A program made the position numbers and the translations under genes. A stretch of 64,000 nucleotides of DNA from Edwardsiella tarda ATCC 15947 = NBRC 105688. Lineage in GTDB: Bacteria; Pseudomonadota; Gammaproteobacteria; Enterobacterales; Enterobacteriaceae. The DNA lies in NCBI RefSeq assembly GCF_003113495.2, contig NZ_CP084506.1, positions 1,178,001 through 1,242,000 on the forward strand, read 5' to 3'. Position 1 is the first letter of the stretch. Every line of letters starts with the position of its first letter. Below the pieces are notes generated by a model. It was not told where the DNA came from, did not search any database, and saw only the letters and a program-made list of their open reading frames with translations. Shown in pieces: positions 51,989 to 60,962 of this stretch.

Positions 51989-52813
51989 AGTGTCTCCAAA
52001 TTGAACACATGTGTTCTGATTGGCCTATTTACCCCATGGGCAAACAGACGCTCAATCAGGGAACTGAGTGAGTTAATAATTCCTAATGAAAAAACGAAAA
52101 AAGTTTAATCCGTTAAAATAAAGCCGCTGAGCGGAAAAGAGCACAAACAGTAATCGCTCGCTATTTCTTGAGAACAGCGAACCGATTGAATCCGTTCAGA
52201 AAACAACTTTTCTTGTTGGTGTGCTACAGCATTTTTCGGGCGCAAAGATATAGATTTACAGTTTAAACGTCCGTGATCAGGCTCGCAAATGCAATATTCA
52301 TTTATTTTTTGCCGTTTTTTGCCGGATTTTTGGTCAAAAGTCAAACAAAGGCTTAACAAATAAAATCGCGCCGCTTAACATAATTAGCGAGTTAAGTAAA
52401 AAAATGTAGAGAGTATGTGATGAATATTCTGCTGCACCATTTTCCCCTATTTAATTGAATTACAGTGAAATAACTCTTATAGGTTACGCCGAGGCTGCAT
52501 TTTTAATGCATTGTTTTTAAAAGTCTTTTTAAGGAAAGGTCAAGATTCTTCAATTCGGATTAATTATTCATCTATTCGTTGAAAAATAACGCAACCGTTA
52601 TCGTTCCAGATAATTTACGAATAATAAAAGAGCCCATTCCTGATATTACATATTATGTATGATAATTAATTTTGTAGTCTGAATAGTGGCTCACACTTTA
52701 ACGAGAGAAAAATCTTGCGGGGATTTTATACCGGGGGATAAGGCTGCCGTTGTTATGTCTAGCGAGAGAATTAATAACGACGGCAACGATAAAGCGGGTG
52801 AGCACCGTGAGGA
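51989..52813. other. Long AT-rich spacer between sdaC and deoR
   Basis: More than 800 bases are strikingly AT-rich compared with the surroundings. An 84-residue open frame on the minus strand (52105-52359) has no recognisable family or ribosome site and is probably not a gene. The region must hold the sdaC promoter; its composition suggests H-NS binding or a decayed insert, which is inference. Confidence 0.5.
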
Positions 52814-53578
52814 CTAGTATAATAATTGTACTTTGTGTGTCTGAAGATAGTTCTTTAATTCAGCACGCGGCGCTTGATCGCAGATGAGGGCGCTAAACTG
52901 CTCCAAGGGCGCGATCCAGGCGCTGCGTACCTCACCAAATTTGCTGGCGTCGGCGATCAAGATAGTGCGCCGAGAGCATAGCAGAGCCTTGCGCTTCATG
53001 GTGATCTCGTCGAGGTTGTAGCACGTCGCTCCCTGTTTAATCGAGATACCAGCCGCGGAGACGAACGCGAGCGTCGGGCAGAGGTTGTCTAACTCGCTGG
53101 CGCCGTCGCTAGCGACAAAGATGGCGCTGTCTGGGTTAAAGATCCCTCCGCACAGGATCACTCGACAGTGGGGCTTGCTCTGTAAGGCGAGAAAGGTGTT
53201 CAGCGAGTAACAGACGCCGGTAAAGTGCAACTGCTCATCGATGGCATCGATGATAAAGGGCACCGTCGTCCCACAATCGAAGAAGACTACATCGTCTTGC
53301 TGCACTTGCTTCGCCGCCAAGGCGCCGATGTGGCGTTTCTCTTTGACCTGTTTTTCCTGCTGATCGCTGACAAAGTAGCGCACGCTCTGGTGGATCTTGG
53401 GATCCAGTACGACATAACCGCCCAGCAACACCACATCACTGTTCTGGGCCGCCAGATCGCGGCGGATGGTCATTTCAGAGACATTCAGTAATTCGGCTGC
53501 ATCTTTCAGGTGCAGCTTATCAGTACGTTTCAGTGCCTGAGATAGGCGATTGATACGATCGTAACGCCGGGCTTCCAT
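52814..53578 (-). CDS. deoR: Deoxyribose operon repressor DeoR
   Basis: DeoR represses deoxynucleoside catabolism and responds to deoxyribose-5-phosphate. The 254-residue protein has the N-terminal DeoR helix-turn-helix (LKDAAELLNVSEMTIRRDL, about residues 23-41) and the C-terminal sugar-phosphate sensor domain (FFDCGTTVPFIIDAI; TLAFVSAAGIS). The start at 53578 follows GAGAGAGA; the open frame upstream has no similarity. In E. coli deoR lies between dacC and ybjG, and the same order holds here with sdaCB inserted. Confidence 0.94.
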   Translation of the reverse strand: MEARRYDRINRLSQALKRTDKLHLKDAAELLNVSEMTIRRDLAAQNSDVVLLGGYVVLDPKIHQSVRYFVSDQQEKQVKEKRHIGALAAKQVQQDDVVFFDCGTTVPFIIDAIDEQLHFTGVCYSLNTFLALQSKPHCRVILCGGIFNPDSAIFVASDGASELDNLCPTLAFVSAAGISIKQGATCYNLDEITMKRKALLCSRRTILIADASKFGEVRSAWIAPLEQFSALICDQAPRAELKNYLQTHKVQLLY

Positions 53579-53803
53579 AATCTCTCTCGCTGTGTGATTC
53601 CGTGAATGGCGTCGACGAGCCTGGAGGGAGGGGGCCGCCGTTTGATACAACGCAAGACACCTCGGCCTGCGCAGCCATACCTGACTTTCATCAACTTCAG
53701 CATACACCCTAGGTGCGTGGAAACGACGCGTAGGGAAAAGCATACTGTGTTACTTCCCCTACATGATACGCCGTTTCTTGATGATTACGTGACATTTTTA
53801 TTT

Positions 53804-53824
53804 GTCACGCATCACGCATCACGC
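53804..53824. repeat. Three tandem 7-bp repeats upstream of deoR
   Basis: GTCACGC, ATCACGC, ATCACGC follow one another directly. The first copy also closes a hairpin GTGACA / TGTCAC (53789-53808). The array lies between the end of ybjG and the deoR start. Confidence 0.6.
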
Positions 53825-53848
53825 GTGTAACACCTGATTATTCCACGC

Positions 53849-54457
53849 TTAGTTTTGCACCCAACCGCGTCGAATCGCGTAGCCGAACAGGCGACGGTAA
53901 AGGCGCTGTAGCGCCGCTACCAGCGCGTTGCCATAAGATGGCCAGAGCAGTTGTACCAGGCCACAGCTGGCCAGGGAGACCAGGAAGGCGCCGATCATAT
54001 CCAGCGGCCAATGCACGCCAAGGTAGACGCGTGACCAGGCGATGGCGAGGCCACAGAGCAGTAGCGCCAATCCGGGCCACTTGCTCGGCGACCAGAGCAG
54101 GAACGCCAACGCGAAGCTGAAGATGGCGCAGCCATGATCGCTGGGATAGGAGCTATCGGGCGCATGGGGGAGGAACTGATGACCCAGCCCAATGGCGAAG
54201 GGGCGCGGGTGGGGCAGTAGCCAGCCGATGATCTGGGCCAACAGGAGGGTGATGATCAGGGTAAGCGTCGCCTGGCTGATGATCACCCGACGGGCGGGCA
54301 GCCGCGCGGCATTGCCCCATAGCCAGCCGGCGACGATGGTCAGGGGAATCACCAGGATCACATCTTTGGCGATAAAGCGGGCGAACATCAGCCAGGCTTG
54401 CGGTGCGTGCGGCGTGGCGTTGATCCACAGAAAAAAGGTGCGGTTAAACTCTTCCAT
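53849..54457 (-). CDS. ybjG: Undecaprenyl-diphosphatase of the PAP2 family (YbjG)
   Basis: YbjG recycles undecaprenyl pyrophosphate to the monophosphate carrier lipid at the periplasmic face. The 202-residue membrane protein starts MEEFNRTFFLWINATP and shows the three phosphatase motifs: PHPRPF preceded by LL, PSDHG, and SRVYLGVHWPLD. About five membrane helices are predicted. The ATG at 54457 is preferred over a TTG seven codons upstream. It follows deoR's position in E. coli order. Confidence 0.92.
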   Translation of the reverse strand: MEEFNRTFFLWINATPHAPQAWLMFARFIAKDVILVIPLTIVAGWLWGNAARLPARRVIISQATLTLIITLLLAQIIGWLLPHPRPFAIGLGHQFLPHAPDSSYPSDHGCAIFSFALAFLLWSPSKWPGLALLLCGLAIAWSRVYLGVHWPLDMIGAFLVSLASCGLVQLLWPSYGNALVAALQRLYRRLFGYAIRRGWVQN

Positions 54458-54627
54458 GCAAACAGACTCAATCAACAACGGAACAGGGAGGACGGCAGCC
54501 CGACCTCGCCTAGGGCGAGCGGACGAACGCTAAACTATAGGGAGAAGCGCTCGCCGACGCCAATGCTAATGCGCGGCGGTTGTCGCCGGGTTTAACCACA
54601 GCGTAATCGGCCAGGCTTAAGGAAACC

Positions 54628-55629
54628 TTATTCCGCTCGTGGGGCGTGGAGGAATTGATGGAGTGAATGGTGATTCACGCAGTTGCGCCGGATATCGCCA
54701 GCCAGTGCGGCGATCAGGTTCTCTACCGCGCAGCGCGCCATCGCATAGCGTGTCTCATGGGTCGCCGAGCCGATATGCGGCAATGCAACGACATTGGCTA
54801 ACCGGAGTAGCGGATCGTCGACGGGGAGCGGTTCAGGATCGAAGACATCCAACCCGGCGGCGCGCAGTCGGCCCGATTGTAGTGCTTGGAACAGAGCGTG
54901 TTGATCGACAATTTTTCCCCGGGCACCATTGATTAGGATCGCGTCAGGCTTCATCTGAGCGAGTCGCTGCGCATTGATTAGACCTTGACTCTGAGCGGTG
55001 AGTGGAAGCGTTAAGCAGACGAAATCGGCGCGCGCAAGCAAGGTTTCTAACGAGCAGCGCTCGGCGGCGAATACCCGTTCTGCAGCGGGATGTGCATGGT
55101 GACTGTGGTAGCATACCGACATGTTAAAGCCAGCATGCGCGCGTTGCGCTAAGGCATAACCGATTCGCCCCATCCCGACGATGCCGATGGTTTTATGATG
55201 CACGTCGATGCCGTAATGACGGGCGTCGATGCTGTCCCGCCATGCGCCTGCCTTGACCCATTCAGCCAGTTCCAGAGCTCGTCGGGCAGTCATCATCAAT
55301 AGCATAAACAGCGTATCGGCGGTGGTCTCAGTTAGGACATCGGGGGTATGCATGAGAGCGATGCCGCGCTGAGAAAGGTCGTCGACATCGAACTGATCGA
55401 TGCCGACGGAGATGGTCGAGATGGCGCGCAGTCGTGGCGCATGGGCTAATAGGGTGGCATCGATGACGGCGCCGGAACCGATCAGGCCGATGGCATCGGG
55501 GAGTGCGGCCTCTACTTGCTGGCGATTGTCAGCGGTGAGAGCCGCGAAGCGATGCACGGTAAAGTGCTCAGTAAGGCGCTGTTGCAGATCGGTAGGCAGG
55601 GAGTTATAGAGAACAATGCTTGGTTTCAT
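54628..55629 (-). CDS. GhrB-like 2-hydroxyacid (glyoxylate/hydroxypyruvate/2-ketogluconate) dehydrogenase
   Basis: The 333-residue D-2-hydroxyacid dehydrogenase resembles E. coli Ghr[34 protein letters not shown], the NAD(P) motif GIVGMGRIG (about residues 150-158) and the catalytic His in [15 protein letters not shown]. The segment [10 protein letters not shown] replaces GhrB's INAGRGPVVD. It lies last in an apparent operon with a TRAP transporter and a LacI regulator, which suggests it reduces the imported keto acid (2-ketogluconate or similar). The substrate is inferred. Confidence 0.85.
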   Translation of the reverse strand: MKPSIVLYNSLPTDLQQRLTEHFTVHRFAALTADNRQQVEAALPDAIGLIGSGAVIDATLLAHAPRLRAISTISVGIDQFDVDDLSQRGIALMHTPDVLTETTADTLFMLLMMTARRALELAEWVKAGAWRDSIDARHYGIDVHHKTIGIVGMGRIGYALAQRAHAGFNMSVCYHSHHAHPAAERVFAAERCSLETLLARADFVCLTLPLTAQSQGLINAQRLAQMKPDAILINGARGKIVDQHALFQALQSGRLRAAGLDVFDPEPLPVDDPLLRLANVVALPHIGSATHETRYAMARCAVENLIAALAGDIRRNCVNHHSLHQFLHAPRAE

Positions 55630-55755
55630 GGTGCCTTTCTCCGTGAAGAGTGATGAGCCGCGAGGAAAGGCGGCACAGAATAGCGCGCCGCCATGATCTC
55701 CCGTAATGGCACCTTTGAACGAGGGCCATTAAGGGAGTCGATGACCGGATAAGCC

Positions 55756-57036
55756 TTAGCCCATCCAGGCCAACGGTACGGTGACGATTTGCGGGAAGAT
55801 GATCAGCAGGATCACCACCGAAAACTCGGCGAGTAAGAAGGGCATCATGGCCAAGGTTACGGCCCCGATCTGGAGTTTACCGACGCTGCATACCGAGTTG
55901 AGCGAGGTGCCGACAGGCGGAGTGATCAGTCCCAGTGCGGTTATCATGACGAAGATGATGCCAAAATAGACCGGATCGATACCGACGGCTTTCACCACAG
56001 GAATTAACACCGGCGCTAAAATCAGGATGATCGGCGTCTGATCCATCGCGGTGCCGATCACGAATAGCAGCGTCACTAATACCAGTAGAAATAGGGTGGG
56101 ATGGTCGACGAAAGGTTCGAGCACGGTGAGTAACTCTCCCGGCAGATCGGCAACGGTGATCAGCCAGGAGGTGACCATCGCCCCGCCGACTAGGAACATC
56201 ACGGTGGCGGTCATCTTGGCGGCATTAAGGAAGAGTCGGTAGAGATCGTGGAAGTTAAGTTCGTGGTAGATAAACCTGCCGACAAACAGCGCATAGGCCG
56301 CGGCGACGACCCCGGCTTCTGTCGGAGTAAATAGGCCGAACTTCAAGCCGAATAAGATAATGAAAGGCAATACCATCGCCCAGCATCCCTGGCGAAATAT
56401 CTGGCAGAGCTCGGCCTTGCTAGGTTTGGCGAAGGTTGCAACGTGTTGATCGTTGCGCGCAATCCACCCCCAGACGATGAGGATGCTCAGCCCCATCAGG
56501 ATACCGGGTACGATACCGCCGATGAATAGCTTGGTGATAGATACCTGCGCGGCGACGCCGAAGAGGATTAGGGCGATGCTGGGCGGGATCACCGGGGCGA
56601 TCACGCCACCACAACAGATCAGGCCGGCAGAGCGATTGAGGTTATAACCCGCATCGCGCATCATGGGAAGCAGCATCGCCGCCAGTGCGGTGGTATCAGC
56701 CAGTGCCGAGCCGGAGAGACTGGCCATCAGGATGGCGGCAAAGACGGCGACATAGCCGAGACCGCCGGGAATATGACCGACTAAAGCCAGCGCCATGCGA
56801 ACAATACGGCGTGAGAGACCGCCCGCATTCATAAACTCGCCAGCCAGCATAAAAAAGGGCGCCGCCAACAACACGAAGTTATTGGTGCCGTCGACGGCAT
56901 TCTGTGCGATCAGCTGTGCATCGAAGAGATCCATATGCCACATCAATCCGATACCGGAGAGAAAGAGGGCGAAGGCGATGGGAACACCGATAGCGAGGCT
57001 GCCAAGTAGGATGCCGAGGAAGATAAACAGGATCAT
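55756..57036 (-). CDS. TRAP transporter large permease subunit (DctM family)
   Basis: DctM is the sodium-coupled permease of tripartite acid transporters. From the ATG at 57036 it has 426 residues and about 12 membrane helices, starting MILFIFLGILLGSLAIGVPIAF, with the family blocks GSALADTTALAAMLLPMM and TPPVGTSLNSV. Its start overlaps the DctQ stop by four bases (ATGA). An upstream in-frame start would run far into dctQ and is rejected. Confidence 0.94.
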   Translation of the reverse strand: MILFIFLGILLGSLAIGVPIAFALFLSGIGLMWHMDLFDAQLIAQNAVDGTNNFVLLAAPFFMLAGEFMNAGGLSRRIVRMALALVGHIPGGLGYVAVFAAILMASLSGSALADTTALAAMLLPMMRDAGYNLNRSAGLICCGGVIAPVIPPSIALILFGVAAQVSITKLFIGGIVPGILMGLSILIVWGWIARNDQHVATFAKPSKAELCQIFRQGCWAMVLPFIILFGLKFGLFTPTEAGVVAAAYALFVGRFIYHELNFHDLYRLFLNAAKMTATVMFLVGGAMVTSWLITVADLPGELLTVLEPFVDHPTLFLLVLVTLLFVIGTAMDQTPIILILAPVLIPVVKAVGIDPVYFGIIFVMITALGLITPPVGTSLNSVCSVGKLQIGAVTLAMMPFLLAEFSVVILLIIFPQIVTVPLAWMG

Positions 57037-57512
57037 CGTCTCTCCCCCTGCCATTGACATAATAGGCGCAGAATATTGCGGAGTGCATATAAGGCGATGC
57101 CAATGCTGGCGATGACGCTGGTGATATAGAGTGAAGCCATTGGCCAACCGGTGACGGGGGAGAGGGTCGTGATGTTGATCAGGGTCTGCTGCCAGCCGCC
57201 CTCGAGTAATAGGCTACAGACGAAGATGATGAGGCCATGGCCGATCAGCATACAGCCTTGTTGAGCACGAGCGGGGAGATGGTGGAGCAAGGAGTCCACA
57301 TTGATATGACTACCATCGCGCATGGCGATAATCGCGCCGAGGAAGGTCATCCAGACAAAGCATAGCCGTGAGACTTCTTCGGAGAAGGTGATACCAGTGT
57401 TGAAGCCATAACGTAGCACCACATTGACGAAGACCATCACCATCATGGCGGCAAGACAAGCGATGATGATCCCGTTGATCAGTGTAATAAGATATTTTTC
57501 GAATACAGCCAT
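57033..57512 (-). CDS. TRAP transporter small permease subunit (DctQ family)
   Basis: The 159-residue four-helix membrane protein has the DctQ pattern: N-terminal helix, FSEEVSRLCFVWMTFLGAIIAMRDGSHINVD in the middle (about residues 45-75), and two C-terminal helices. The start at 57512 has GGGAG upstream. It bridges DctP and DctM in the transporter and overlaps dctM. Confidence 0.92.
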   Translation of the reverse strand: MAVFEKYLITLINGIIIACLAAMMVMVFVNVVLRYGFNTGITFSEEVSRLCFVWMTFLGAIIAMRDGSHINVDSLLHHLPARAQQGCMLIGHGLIIFVCSLLLEGGWQQTLINITTLSPVTGWPMASLYITSVIASIGIALYALRNILRLLCQWQGERR

Positions 57513-57619
57513 CGCGATGCTCCCTGAGTTGAGTCTTCCCTTCACTCACTCCCCGACGTGCGTTGTGTCTCTCGCATCAGCGGCATTGGGTTCGTTACCG
57601 ACAGGATGGGTGAGGACGC

Positions 57620-58651
57620 TTATAGATTGTTGGTACGGGCTAACTCCTGCTGAAATTGTTTGACCAGTTCAGGATCTAGCTTGGCGGCGTATTTATCGAT
57701 GACCGGCTGGACCACGCTCTGCATACGAGCCAGTTCGGCGGCAGAGATCTCATTGAGCTGCATACCATTGGCCAGCAGATTTGCCCGCGATTTCTCGGTC
57801 ATCTCACGAGCGAACTGGCGTTGGGCGTCACGCGCCGTCAGGGCGGCTTGCTGGAAAATCTGCCGCTCGTCCTCCGAGAGTTGGTCCCAGAGCTTCTTAC
57901 TGACCATCAGCATTTGGGGATTGTAGATATGACGTGTGCCGCTAAAGTATTTTTGTACCTCATAATATTTATTGGCATCGATAGAGGTTTCCGGGTTTTC
58001 TTGGCCATCGACAGTCTTAGTCTCCATCGCGGTATAGAGCTCGGGGAAGGGCATAGGAATGGCGTTCGCCCCTAAAGCATTCAGCATGTCGATATATAAC
58101 GGATTAAGGATAGTTCTAATTTTTAATCCCTTAATATCCTCCAGTGTGTTGATCGGGCGTTTATTATTGCTGATGCTCCGATAACCTTGTTCCATATAGG
58201 CTAGACCGACCCAACCCTTCTCCGGCATATAACTCATCAATTGTTTTCCGAAGGGGCCATCTAATACGGCGTCGGCCTGGGCTTCATTTTTTAGGGTGAA
58301 GGGGAAATCCAATACGATAAATTGTGGCACGGTCCCGACAATCTGGGCTGGCGACATCATCGAGACTTCGATCGTCCCACCCTGCATAGCTGAGGCTACC
58401 TGTTGCTCACCACCGAGTGTGCCGTTGGGAAAGATCTTTATCTTGATCTTACCGTTACTATTTTTAGCTACCTCCTCGGCGAAGACCTTGGCACCAACGC
58501 CCTGAGGATGATCGATGGCGTTAACGATCGGCATTTTGAGGATGCGGGAATGAATGTCGGTGGCTGAACTGGTAAGGGGGAGAAAAATAAGGGCGCTGGC
58601 TATAAGAATTCTGGTTATAATGGGTATAGAGAAGAATTTATTTATTTGCAT
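57620..58651 (-). CDS. TRAP transporter periplasmic substrate-binding protein (DctP family)
   Basis: The 343-residue precursor has a signal peptide of about 30 residues (cleavage near SSATDI). The mature protein shows GTLGGEQQVASAMQGGTIEVSM, and the conserved carboxylate-binding Arg in LKIRTILNPLY (about residue 170) marks an acid substrate. Overall similarity is to the YiaO-type 2,3-diketo-L-gulonate binder. It is the first structural gene behind a promoter with a LacI-type operator. Confidence 0.93.
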   Translation of the reverse strand: MQINKFFSIPIITRILIASALIFLPLTSSATDIHSRILKMPIVNAIDHPQGVGAKVFAEEVAKNSNGKIKIKIFPNGTLGGEQQVASAMQGGTIEVSMMSPAQIVGTVPQFIVLDFPFTLKNEAQADAVLDGPFGKQLMSYMPEKGWVGLAYMEQGYRSISNNKRPINTLEDIKGLKIRTILNPLYIDMLNALGANAIPMPFPELYTAMETKTVDGQENPETSIDANKYYEVQKYFSGTRHIYNPQMLMVSKKLWDQLSEDERQIFQQAALTARDAQRQFAREMTEKSRANLLANGMQLNEISAAELARMQSVVQPVIDKYAAKLDPELVKQFQQELARTNNL

Positions 58652-58719
58652 TATATATGCTCCATCGGCGCGGTGATTCCATGAGGGAGAGAGTGCCTAT
58701 ATGGCGCAGTCAATATAAT

Positions 58720-58733
58720 TGGGACCGGCCCCA
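58720..58733 (-). promoter_or_regulatory. LacI-type operator inside the dctP promoter
   Basis: TGGGACCGGCCCCA is a 14-bp palindrome with one mismatched pair and a central CCGG, typical of LacI-family operators. On the minus strand it sits between TTGACT (58738-58733) and an AT-rich -10-like stretch, so a bound repressor would block polymerase. The adjacent LacI-family gene is the likely source of the repressor. Confidence 0.65.
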
Positions 58734-58800
58734 GTCAAAGTGAAACTCATCACAGATGATTAATTGATCATGAGTCGAAAGATAAAAATGTGAGAGTGGC

Positions 58801-59849
58801 TCAATTAGAGCATGTTGATTGACGGATAATTAACTCAGGTAAACAACGTTGTTCACAGAAATCGCTGAGATCGCCGTTCAAACGCTGGATCAATCGTTCG
58901 GCGGCGAGGATACCTATCTGCATGGTCGGTTGGCGGATCGCGCTGATGGTCGGCGTGGCCAGGCGATACCATTCGGCATCGTCGAAGCCGAGTAACCCCA
59001 ATTCGTGACCCCAGCGTAGGCCAAGGCGTAGCAGCGCGAGAGTGACCTGTTGGGTCAGGGCACCATTGGCGACCAATATCGCCCCCCGACGTCGCGCTGC
59101 GCGTTGCTGTTGGTAAAAGTCGTATAACAGCATGTCGAGTGCATTGTTGTCTTCACGCTCAACCTGAGCGCATTGAGCCAACCGGGTAGGATATCGTGCT
59201 GTAATCTGTTGAAAACTCTGCCAGCGCTCGCTACGTGAAGAGATATGAGCGATGGGTTCGCTAAGAAAGAGCAGCGCATCATAGTGTTGGGAGTAGAGAT
59301 GGGCGCAGGCTTGCTGCATAGCGAGCTGATTATCCAGCCCGACGAAATCGCCCGCAGTTTGCGCCATATAACGATCGATGATGACATGTGGCAAGTCGGG
59401 TAGTGGTGAGGTTGGTTGAGGGCTGAGGGCGATGGCCGGAGGATGCAGCAGGAGACCTTGTACCCGATAGCTGGCAAAGAATGTCAGGTAACGTTGCATC
59501 TGCTCAGCCGAGTTGGCGCTATTACCGAGTAACAGCGTGAAGCCCCGCTGTTGGCAGACTGACTCGATACCCTGTATCAGACCGAGAGAGTAGGGATTAG
59601 CAATGTCCGCCAGGATTAGTCCCAACAGGCGAGTCTGCCCATTCCTTAAGCTGCGTGCCACCGGATTGGGGCGATAGTTGAGTTGCTCGATGGCGTGTGC
59701 GATGCGGGCTTTAAGCGAGTTAGAGAGTGCATGTTGTTCGCCGTTCAGATAGCGAGAGACGCTGCTTTTCCCTACGCCGGCTACTCGGGCTACATCACGA
59801 ATCGTTGGCGTGACACGGTTATCCTGTCGGTCGGTGCGACCTTCTCCAT
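58801..59849 (-). pseudogene. LacI family regulator with a broken or unusual 5' end
   Basis: The protein has a complete LacI/GalR layout: helix-turn-helix (TIRDVARVAGVGKSSVSRYLNG), hinge (LNYRPNPVARSLRNGQTR) and periplasmic-binding-like sensor (LLGLILADIANPYSLGLIQG through ISAIRQPTMQIG). However, the frame that encodes the helix-turn-helix (from about 59802 down) contains no ATG, GTG or TTG before the upstream stop at 59884. A likely original start (ATG at 59849, giving MEKVAPTDRITV) is out of frame by one base. The only in-frame start is a GTG at 59661, which would remove the DNA-binding domain. Either a one-base deletion has inactivated the gene, a rare start codon is used, or the base is a sequencing error. 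Confidence 0.7.
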
Positions 59850-60135
59850 CTGGGAGGCATATAAAACGATGGTGCGCTAGCGGTTAGCGATAGCATAGAA
59901 ATATTATCAATAAAGTAAATGTCTTCACATTATATGTTGTGGGTTGGCCGGTGTATTGAGGAGAGGCTCTCATTGGGGAGGTGGACGGAGGTTGGCATAG
60001 CAGCTGATGGTTGCCTCAACACGGTTCGGCTCACTGGAGATAAGACAGTTTTTCCTGTTTGGTCAGATGGCTCGTATCAGATATATGATTTATTGGCAGT
60101 TCCTTTGTAATATGGCAGATTTTAGTGGCATGGCT

Positions 60136-60261
60136 CACTCCTTTCGCCAAAGGAGCGATTCGTAAAATCAAACCATCACCGTCAAACAAGTTGATTTCTT
60201 TATCGGCTGGCTTGGTGCTTTTGATTTCAGTGTCAGTGAACCTCTTAGCGATTTTTGCCAT
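60136..60261 (-). pseudogene. 5' remnant of a P4/CP4-57-type tyrosine integrase gene
   Basis: The first 37-42 residues, MAKIAKRFTDTEIKSTKPAD and KEINLFDGDGLILRIAP, are the DUF4102 N-terminus of P4-like phage and island integrases. Similarity ends at about 60150, where the normal continuation (SGSKLWRFRYYRP in relatives) is lost, and a stop follows. No catalytic domain is found nearby. It lies about 125 bases downstream of an ssrA-like fragment and in the same orientation, the geometry of an island attached at ssrA. Confidence 0.85.
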
Positions 60262-60385
60262 TTTGACCCTCGATTTTTGGAACCTTCTTAGTGGGGCCCA
60301 TTCAGGGTGCTATAACTCGTAGTTCTCAGCAATTCTCACTGGATGACAATAGACGTAAAAAAGCCCGCAGAGCTTGTGCTGTGCG

Positions 60386-60413
60386 GCTGGCGGGAGTTGA
60401 ACCTGTGTCCGAA
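60386..60413 (-). repeat. ssrA (tmRNA) 3'-end-like fragment, probable att site scar
   Basis: On the minus strand the 28 bases begin TTCGGACACAGG and end TTCAACTCCCGCCAGC. As I recall the E. coli tmRNA 3' end, it differs at two positions, both in the T-stem, which would no longer pair. The terminal CCA is missing and no tmRNA body lies upstream. It is therefore a decayed duplicate rather than ssrA itself. Confidence 0.7.
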
Positions 60414-60877
60414 CTTACTGCAAGTACGGAATGTCTTATACAAATAATTTGGTGTGATGCAAGAGTTCGGTATAAGCCATAGAATATCAGTAATAGATGA
60501 CGCTACCTACCTGGTGTTAGCGGGAATACAAAGTTGGCAGCCTTCATTCGTCAGGAAGACTAAAGCATTGTCACTGATCTAGCTCTCGATTCAATTTTCC
60601 TCACTGATACACCTATCCATTACCGTTTTTTACAGCGAAAAGCCAAGCGCCGTATGATTTTCAGCCGAACTACAAATCTAAAGCAGTGTGTAAAACTTGG
60701 GTCAAGCAACCTTCTTGCCGCATTTTTGTTACGGATGAGCGCATGTTACAAAAGGGGCAAGGGAGCGATAGGTTGATCAGACAGGTGGTTGTTGAGGGGG
60801 TGTCGCCACGTTGTCGCCATATCGAACACGCTGCTTGTATAACAGTTTGATGATAAAATAATTTTTATACAGGCAAT
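60414..60877. other. Spacer without recognisable gene beside the island scar
   Basis: These 460 bases lie between the ssrA-like fragment and rybB. Short open frames show no known family. The place corresponds to the ybjK (rcdA) side of rybB in E. coli, but no RcdA similarity is seen. It may be leftover island DNA. Confidence 0.45.
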
Positions 60878-60956
60878 AAAAAACCCGATAACCTTGAACC
60901 TAAGCGGCGGGATTATCGGGCTCCTCAATATGGGGACGTCAAAGAAAAGCAGTGGC
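60878..60956 (-). ncRNA. rybB: RybB small regulatory RNA
   Basis: RybB is an Hfq-dependent sRNA of the envelope stress response that represses outer-membrane protein mRNAs. On the minus strand the transcript begins GCCACTGCTTTTCTTTGA, identical to the E. coli seed region, and ends in the terminator CCCGATAA ... TTATCGGG followed by TTTTTT. The length of 79 nt equals E. coli RybB. It is located beside ybjL, as in E. coli, and preceded by a sigma-E promoter. Confidence 0.95.
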
Positions 60957-60962
60957 ATTAAT

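Noticed and set aside
52105..52359. 84-codon open frame in the AT-rich spacer upstream of sdaC
   Set aside because: There is no ribosome site, no recognisable family and low-complexity surroundings; treated as chance.
60340..60740. Possibility that the ssrA-like 28-mer is the real tmRNA gene
   Set aside because: No tmRNA body, tag-peptide reading frame or 5' acceptor half lies upstream on the minus strand, the T-stem has two mismatches, and CCA is missing.
60746..60958. 70-codon frame overlapping rybB
   Set aside because: It is read through the sRNA and its terminator; a ribosome site is absent, and the sRNA explains the sequence.
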